The position numbers were made by a program, and so were the translations under genes. A stretch of DNA of 64,000 bases from Rotaria sp. Silwood1 (taxonomy: Eukaryota; Rotifera; Eurotatoria; Philodinida; Philodinidae): NCBI GenBank assembly GCA_905250075.1, contig CAJNOP010000364.1, forward strand, positions 141,497-205,496, given 5' to 3'. This document shows, one piece after another, positions 62,469 to 64,000 of this stretch (within the stretch, counting starts at the first letter, position 1; every line of letters begins with the position of its first letter). The notes below the pieces were generated by a model. It was not told where the DNA came from, ran no database searches, and saw only the letters and a program-made list of their open reading frames with translations.

Positions 62469-63549
62469 TATTCATTGTATATTTATGTTCTTGTCTTTTT
62501 TTTTCCGTACGACATATTTTTGTATTATTCTTTAGAATACTTATTATTTCAATATATATATATATTATTGTAATACATTTGTTTATTCTTATTGAGTATT
62601 TTTCCGATATGTATAATTATGATTACAATTTTCTTTTAGTATACAAAATTCAGTAAGCATATCATTTATAAATAAATCATAAAAAGCATTTTATATTCGA
62701 CCTAAATATCAGATTTAACGTGTAAATATACTCTTTGTTGAAATTAAATGATTTTCTTTTTCATATCTATATATACATCTAATAATAAATGAGGATGATT
62801 ATCATGGAATAATGGAAAAAAAATTTGATATTCATGCAATAACTGCAAATCGATTTGTATGTATTGACTATGGCTTTTGGTCTAGGTTAGAATACTTGCC
62901 TCATAAGAATTTGAAAAGCTAACTTTCTTAAACTAATCAATGATTAACATTTTGCTGATCAAAATTTCGTGACCAAATAAAAAGAAAAACCTTGGATGAG
63001 TATTATATGCTTCAGAAAATGATTTACTTAATTGTTCTTATTTGTAATAGATCAAGATAAAGTGTGGCATTAAACTACACACGAATTTGATAAAAATCTA
63101 AATCATTCAATATGCTTACAGCACTGATTTAATGGACAAATGGGCATGTTATAATCACATATACATTGTATATACATCAGTTCTCAACACACTATTACAT
63201 ATACTATCTATCTCAATCAGTTCAAAAATATTGATATTGAACCATTGATTATTGACATCTTGAAAATAAAGTTTTATTTGCGCAAAAATCAGAAACTTCA
63301 CTATTTAGAACATTCACAAACGCCTTTTAGCATACAAGTTCCAACGAAAATTTTGCAATATTCCAGAACTTTCTATAACATTTCAAGTCAATTCTGGAAA
63401 AAGTTTGACGCCTTTTGTTTTCAGTCACTATGGAAACGTTTCCAATGGTTTTGTTGCCTTTTCTTCTCACTTCATTCAACGTCTGTTATTACTGAACTCA
63501 ATTACTAGGAGTTGGAAGGAAGTCGCAAAATCTCAAATTAAACTTACAC
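62469..63549. other. Convergent spacer with clustered heat-shock-element-like sites
   Basis: A spacer between a plus-strand stop (62468) and a minus-strand stop (63550). An AATAAA near 62671 may end the PTB-like gene. At 63361-63373 the sequence TTCCAGAACTTTC is a perfect three-unit heat-shock element pattern (TTCnnGAAnnTTC). TTCTGGAA follows at 63392-63399. No gene start is recognised next to them. The open frame 63245-63508 is not supported. Confidence 0.45.
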
Positions 63550-63828
63550 TCAATTCAAAATAAATGCATTAAGATATTCGAGTGTTGTACGATCGAGAGT
63601 ATTTTCTCTAAATGTTTTAATTGAATCATTTACTGTTGTTATTTTACTTTTTCTAAGTTTTAAATCTATAGCTATTTGTCTTATAATTCCTTGAAATTCT
63701 ATATTATTTCGAGCATTACATAATTGTTTAATATAATGAGCATTTAATATAAAATTATTTCGGTTATGAAACGATTTTATTCGTAAATTGAGAATCAATT
63801 GAAGATTTTGATCGATGTATATGATTGA
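63550..63828 (-). CDS. Last coding exon of an unidentified gene cut by the window edge
   Basis: An in-frame stop (TAA) at 63550 closes a 93-codon open frame that begins after an acceptor-like GAATACAG and is phase 0 there. The encoded end (IIYIDQNLQLILNLRIKSF ... LEYLNAFILN) is predicted to be helical. It is rich in Ile, Leu, Asn, Lys and Arg, with no low-complexity tract. I do not recognise the family. The upstream exons would lie beyond 64000 on the minus strand, or partly in 63829-64000, where I see none. It could be a pseudogene fragment, but codon use resembles the neighbouring genes. Confidence 0.5.
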   Translation of the reverse strand, partial: SIIYIDQNLQLILNLRIKSFHNRNNFILNAHYIKQLCNARNNIEFQGIIRQIAIDLKLRKSKITTVNDSIKTFRENTLDRTTLEYLNAFILN

Positions 63829-64000
63829 CTGTATTCAATAGTCTTACATTGAAAAATAAAATTTGGCTATGAATGTAAGACAGAAAAAAACACATTCATT
63901 TTTCATAGCAAGTTTTAGTTCTATTCTGACAACGAATATTGAATTGTTCAATTATTATTTTTTTTATAAATAATAATTGAGCAAAATAACTTGAAATATG

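Noticed and set aside
63245..63508. 87-codon plus-strand open frame
   Set aside because: No domain-like pattern, no splice logic with neighbours, and it overlaps the heat-shock-element-like sites. It is probably chance.
63948..63980. 13-bp AT-only inverted repeat at the right edge
   Set aside because: A perfect stem of nearly all A/T bases is expected by chance in DNA this AT-rich.

Overview
The window is nuclear DNA of an animal. It is strongly AT-rich, with many 50-70 nt GT-AG introns between longer ones and heavy use of A/T-ending codons. TAA, TAG and TGA all act as stops, and the protein families are metazoan (PIP5K, GMF, MAP-kinase phosphatase, ankyrin/SOCS, kelch, WSC/C-type-lectin receptor). 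An AT-rich rotifer, perhaps a bdelloid, fits the short introns, the Asn/Ser/Gln-rich proteins and the apparent splice acceptors close to start codons. That placement is inference; no taxonomic marker was seen. I built gene models by matching GT-AG borders and reading phase. Every complete model closes in frame from start to stop.

Layout. On the minus strand, 220-15717 is one long gene (12 coding exons, 2280 residues) for a disordered protein carrying repeated DPI-x-x-RAL-x-RF motifs. It has two phase-compatible alternative first exons. Also on the minus strand, 16982-23310 encodes a 1273-residue type I receptor built as two copies of a WSC-WSC-CTLD-CTLD block, with one membrane segment and an ITIM-like tail. 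On the plus strand, 25407-33049 and 35130-40938 are two diverged tandem phosphatidylinositol-4-phosphate 5-kinase genes. One intron of the first holds a 221-bp, almost fully palindromic hAT-type MITE with an 8-bp target duplication. Next come an ankyrin/SOCS-box gene (43372-47683) and, 166 nt later, a glia maturation factor gene (47850-49412). The GMF gene converges on a BTB-less kelch gene (complement 49633-52278). A rhodanese plus dual-specificity phosphatase gene (54723-56372) and a gene with a PTB-like domain and a disordered tail (59279-62468) follow. The last exon of another minus-strand gene is cut by the right edge of the window.

Functionally, the two PIP5Ks make PI(4,5)P2 at membranes and GMF remodels Arp2/3 actin branches. 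The DUSP would switch off MAP kinases, and the ankyrin/SOCS protein would be a Cullin-5 substrate adaptor. The receptor would bind ligands outside the cell. Nothing in the sequence ties these genes into one pathway, apart from the PIP5K duplication and a possible ASB-GMF transcription unit. No tRNA, rRNA, CRISPR or autonomous transposon gene was recognised.
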